Source: Oenanthe sinensis (lineage: Eukaryota; Streptophyta; Magnoliopsida; Apiales; Apiaceae). Taken from it: DNA of 64,000 bases. The notes beneath the pieces were generated by a model. The model made no database searches. It saw only the letters and a program-made list of their open reading frames with translations, and was not told where the DNA came from. This document shows positions 61,601 through 64,000 of this stretch, piece by piece; within the stretch, counting starts at the first letter, position 1; every line of letters starts with the position of its first letter. The stretch is taken from contig CM053807.1 of NCBI GenBank assembly GCA_028671895.1, forward strand, positions 51,699,903 to 51,763,902, in the 5' to 3' direction. Position numbers and translations under genes: made by a program.

Positions 61601-62931
61601 GAGAAGAGAAAAGATTGAGAGAGAATTTAAAAAAAAATTCTCCCTGAAACTTTCTTCCTAAAAATGGGATGATTGGGAAAGAAGCTCTCACATATTTTTT
61701 AAAAAGTTCCCTCCATATCTTTTTTTTTAAAAATTTTCTCTCATCTTCTAAAAATATTTGGGAGCATGTTAAAGAAATTTTTTCATTTCTTTTCTCTCCC
61801 CTTCTCTTCTCTTCCATTCTCTTCTTCAACAAAAAACTTGAGAGCACAGTGTAAATAAATTGTTGGGATGTACGTAGGTGTTAATGTTTCCTTTCTTTCA
61901 TTAAATAGGACTCACTTATTGTGTCTAACATGAATAATGAATGCATGATTATCTGTGGCCAAATTTTTATCTTCATGTGTAGAATGTCCCGGTTTCTCAT
62001 GTTAGGCTATTCAATCCTGCTGCATTGTTTCTTGTTTGGATGTGGATCTCCTCCCAGTTCTTTGGTTAAGCCCAAGTTGTATTTCTAAATGAAAATTTAA
62101 ATAACTTTAACAAGCGACATGAGTATCAATACATGTATTTGATATTTTGATTGTAGTAATGTAATACCTACCTACTATATCAATGATTTTATAGTTATGT
62201 GTTTTTTCCAAATGCATCTAGACCTTTCTTACTCGTAGCTGAGTCATCATTCTGTATCATTGCTTCTAAAGTCATTCACACGCTGCTCATTTTTCATTTT
62301 CTCTTTACGAGTACGATCACCGAAACCAAGTAAAAACAGTCATAAGTTCAAATGCTTTTGACGTCATTTTTTAGACTTGGCATGCATAAGTAAATTATAT
62401 GATATTGTTTAATACATATATTTTACATTTATGAAGTGTTTTGTTGAGATCTTATAACCCAGCTTCTTTCTGTTATTTATATAGTTACAAGATGATCAAG
62501 TCAAGTTACAATCGAGGCTGGAACAAGAAGAAGATGCCAAAGATGCTTTGTTAAGCAGAATACAGAGGTTAACAAAGTTAATCTTGGTCTCTACAAAAAC
62601 CTCACAGGCATCTAGATTTTCTCACCGGCCTGGTCCAAGAAGACGACATTCTTTTGGAGAAGAAGAGGTAGTTGTTTGTCTTGAACAGTACAAAGACTTT
62701 TTATATATATATAAATATATAGTTATAATAGTGAACCTGAATATTTTTATTTCTTAACCACACAATCTGCAGCTTGCATATCTTCCACTTAGAAGGCGAG
62801 ATTTGAATTTGGATGACCAAAACATTGATACGTATACTTCCGTTGATGGAAATTTTGAAACTGCAGATGAGACACTGAAGGAGGAGAAGAAGACCCGAAA
62901 GAATGGATTGTTAAACTGGTTAAAGCCACGG
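49613..62931 (+). CDS. Kinesin-7 motor protein (KIN-7), first 558 aa; gene probably continues
   Basis: KIN-7 proteins are plus-end microtubule motors; plant members act at the phragmoplast or, with targeting peptides, in organelles. Exons are 49613-49848, 49931-50028, 51518-51607, 53575-53627, 53869-53934, 54016-54069, 54967-55026, 56462-56540, 57237-57304, 58698-58760, 58965-59069, 59635-59739, 59915-60022, 60103-60249, 62485-62667 and 62773-62931; all frames join. A Ser-rich N-terminus of about 65 residues precedes the motor (VTVTVRFRPLS). Motifs are the P-loop GVTSSGKTHTMHG, switch I NLHSSRSHT, switch II DLAGSES and VPYRDSKLTRLL. The neck and coiled coil follow (KKYQHEIRILKEELEQLK), then RIQRLTKLILVSTK. 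Exon 16 ends KNGLLNWLKPR. Reading on gives only Ala-Ser and a stop; GGCAAGT at 62931-62937 is a strong GC donor, and relatives continue for hundreds of residues. The ATG at 49613 is used because no earlier in-frame ATG exists. Confidence 0.93.
52385..53345. mobile_element. MITE-like element in kinesin intron 3, interrupted by a Stowaway
   Basis: The left end has AGTAGAACCTTGATTAATGA and CGTCAAATGAATAAT. The right end has inverted TTCATTTATCGAGGAGCATG and many ATGAATA/TATTCAT repeats. This resembles a common plant MITE starting AGAACCTCGATAAAT. The Stowaway at 52791-53035 sits within it, giving a nested pair. Ends are approximate. Confidence 0.45.
52791..53035. mobile_element. Stowaway MITE with near-perfect hairpin arms, 245 bp
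   Basis: The left end is CTCCCTCAGTCCCATCCAAT; the right end is its inverted counterpart, ACGGAGGTAG. TA flanks both sides (52789-52790 and 53036-53037). The arms pair over more than 80 bases with very few mismatches, including GAGAAGGTCCGGCACGCATT against its complement. Transcription through this intron would give a long hairpin. Confidence 0.9.
55226..55463 (+). mobile_element. Miniature LTR retrotransposon (TRIM/SMART type), 238 bp, in kinesin intron 7
   Basis: LTRs are 55226-55299 (TGTTGAATATAATAT to ACTTAACA) and 55396-55463 (TGCTAAATATAATAT to ACTTAACA). A purine run (GAATGAGAGGGAG) stands directly before the second. The inner 96 bases include GTGTTCGAGCCTTCCC, matching the GAGTTCGAGTCCCTCC of the element at 8397-8762 (minus strand). 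The flanks are CTAAT and CCAAT, a 5-bp duplication with one change. There is no coding capacity. Confidence 0.7.
55720..56286. mobile_element. Non-autonomous hAT element, 567 bp, exact 8-bp duplication, in kinesin intron 7
   Basis: The ends are TAGACCTGGCAATTTACCAC and, inverted, TAGACCTGACAATTCGTTTG. GTTTTGTG stands at 55712-55719 and at 56287-56294. The subterminal regions carry dense ACGACACGAA and GTACACGAA repeats in both orientations around an AT-rich core. It is a better preserved relative of the element at 33802-34304. Confidence 0.9.
60860..61241. mobile_element. Possible solo LTR in kinesin intron 14
   Basis: A stretch from TGTTTGTTTAGTGTAGAG to CCTGCATCACA has features of a plant LTR: an internal promoter-like CTCTATATAAGTATTGTG and a GC-richer 3' part (CTTCTGCGGTTGGGAAACCC). 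TG...CA ends are plausible, but I found no 5-bp duplication, so the boundaries are guesses. Confidence 0.4.
61497..61851. mobile_element. CACTG-ended MITE, 355 bp, TAA duplication, in kinesin intron 14
   Basis: The ends are CACTGTGCTCCCGAGTT and, from the right, CACTGTGCTCTCAAGTT. TAA flanks both (61494-61496, 61852-61854). CACTR termini with a 3-bp duplication fit the CACTA superfamily, while TAA alone would also fit a Tourist element. The arms are GA-rich on one side and CT-rich on the other (AGAAGAGAAGAGAAG against CTTCTCTTCTCTTCC), so the element can fold. ATG-started frames across it are by-products. Confidence 0.75.
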
Positions 62932-64000
62932 GCAAGTTAAATATAAGCCCTTGCAGTTTTCTTCACACTTATATATTGTCATCGTGACTATTACACTTGC
63001 TGCACTTGATGATCAATTGGCTAGCGAACCTAGTTCCTATATCTATTACTACACACGAAATGCAAATTTTAGATAAATGTGAACTGTTAATGTATCAAAT
63101 GTTTTTAACTTATTTTAATTAACTTTATAACTTTGGCTTCATGTATTGTGATGAAAAATCAATCAAAAATCAACTCGGAGGTTCTTTAACCCTAACCAGG
63201 GGGCTGTAGCCCTAGAGTTTACTCTCAGTTGTCTTATTATGTTTTGTGTATTCCTTCCTGAAACATGTAAAAGCCAAATAAAACAACGAATTCAAGTGAG
63301 TTCCATTTAGTAGTTACTGGAATAGTGATGTGCAATAATTTGCTAAACTACTTCTCTTCATCTTATCTAATACTATATTATTAAAGCCGAAAAATTAAAA
63401 GTTTGGTAGTCGGTAGTCCTTGGTCGGTATTTGGACCGGATAGTTATTATTGGGCCTAATTTTTAAACACTAATCTCCTAACTAAAATACATCCCACATT
63501 AATCTCCTAAATAAAATACATCTCTAAACAGAACACACAAATATTATCCTATTAAAATACAAGTAAAGTATATGAAAAATTATATAAAATATATACATAT
63601 AACATTAAATAAAAATTAAATTATTGTTATAAAAATAAAAATATATTCAAATTATATAAAGAAAATATTAAAACAATTCGATCCGTACATCACACGGGAT
63701 ATAAGCTAGTTATTTGAAGTTTGGGGGGCTTGAAAAGTCTTGCGTGGCAGAATCTGTTAATCCTTTTATCAGGTTACTATGAACCATAATGGGCTACTGA
63801 AGCTAATTCATCATTTCATCTGCTTTTCCGTTTTCCTTTACTGCTAAACTCTTCCCATATATACATCGCCCTTTGATTTTATAATCCTTAATATAATTGG
63901 ACATAGAGTTCGTCTTTGTTCTCTAAATGAGTTCTTCAAGGGCTTTCTCGTGTCTAGTTCCACTTTGAAAGAACCAGTGTCATAAATTTTCACTAAAATA
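62932..64000. other. Kinesin intron 16 or 3' flank
   Basis: If the GC donor at 62932 is used, this is the start of the next intron. If not, translation stops at 62938-62940 and this is 3' flank, with an AATAAA at about 63276 as a possible polyadenylation signal. No kinesin-like exon is visible before 64000. A Helitron occupies 63366-63709. Confidence 0.6.
63366..63709 (+). mobile_element. Non-autonomous Helitron, 344 bp
   Basis: It starts TCTAATACTATATTATTAAA after an A (63365) and ends ACACGGGATATAAGCTAG before a T (63710). These are the TC start, CTAG end and A/T insertion site of Helitrons. The body matches the element in intron 2 of polygalacturonase C. Its terminal hairpin is weak (CCGTACATCACACGG). 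Confidence 0.75.

Noticed and set aside
61518..61847. 109-codon Lys/Glu-rich ORF
   Set aside because: It is the GA-rich arm and AT-rich core of a MITE.

Overview
This is nuclear DNA of a flowering plant, probably a eudicot. It is AT-rich, and its genes have many GT-AG introns (plus two likely GC-AG introns). The families are plant-specific or plant-expanded: fatty acyl-CoA reductase, SR splicing factor SCL30A/SCL33, DUF620, exopolygalacturonase, PORR, dirigent, GIS-type zinc finger and kinesin-7. I cannot place the species more closely. All gene models are read from splice signals, frame continuity and remembered family motifs; no search was run.

Layout. 1-2429 (-): 5' eight exons of a plastid-type fatty acyl-CoA reductase whose 3' end lies outside the window. 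2560-6740: mobile-element debris containing a threefold tandem duplication of a 0.9-kb unit with an 11-bp microhomology at every junction. 7696-11085 (+): SC35-like SR protein gene with a miniature LTR element in an intron. 12880-15262 (+): DUF620 gene. 15387-18342: a degraded hAT-like element and nested Copia pieces. 18343-29172 (+): three tandem GH28 exopolygalacturonase copies. The first lost its 5' end, with a Copia LTR abutting the break; the second (410 aa) and third (396 aa) look intact. Helitrons, a SINE nested in a Helitron, a Stowaway element and a CACTA fragment lie in and between them. 31609-32901 (-): intronless PORR gene resembling WTF9. 33040-35020: three hAT-like elements. 36133-36498 (+): dirigent gene broken in its middle. 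36842-39202 (+): small conserved membrane protein of unknown function. 43316-44029 (-): single C2H2 zinc-finger repressor of the GIS/ZFP8 type. 49613-62931 (+): sixteen exons of a kinesin-7, ending at a probable GC splice donor, so the gene may continue past the window.

The genes do not form a pathway. The only functional cluster is the polygalacturonase array, which suggests local duplication of a pectin-degrading, possibly pollen-type, enzyme. The most distinctive signals are two members of one very small LTR-retrotransposon family (366 and 238 bp) in introns of two unrelated genes, a small non-autonomous Helitron family, hAT elements with exact 8-bp target duplications, and the microhomology-bounded triplication. 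I found no undescribed enzymatic or defence system.
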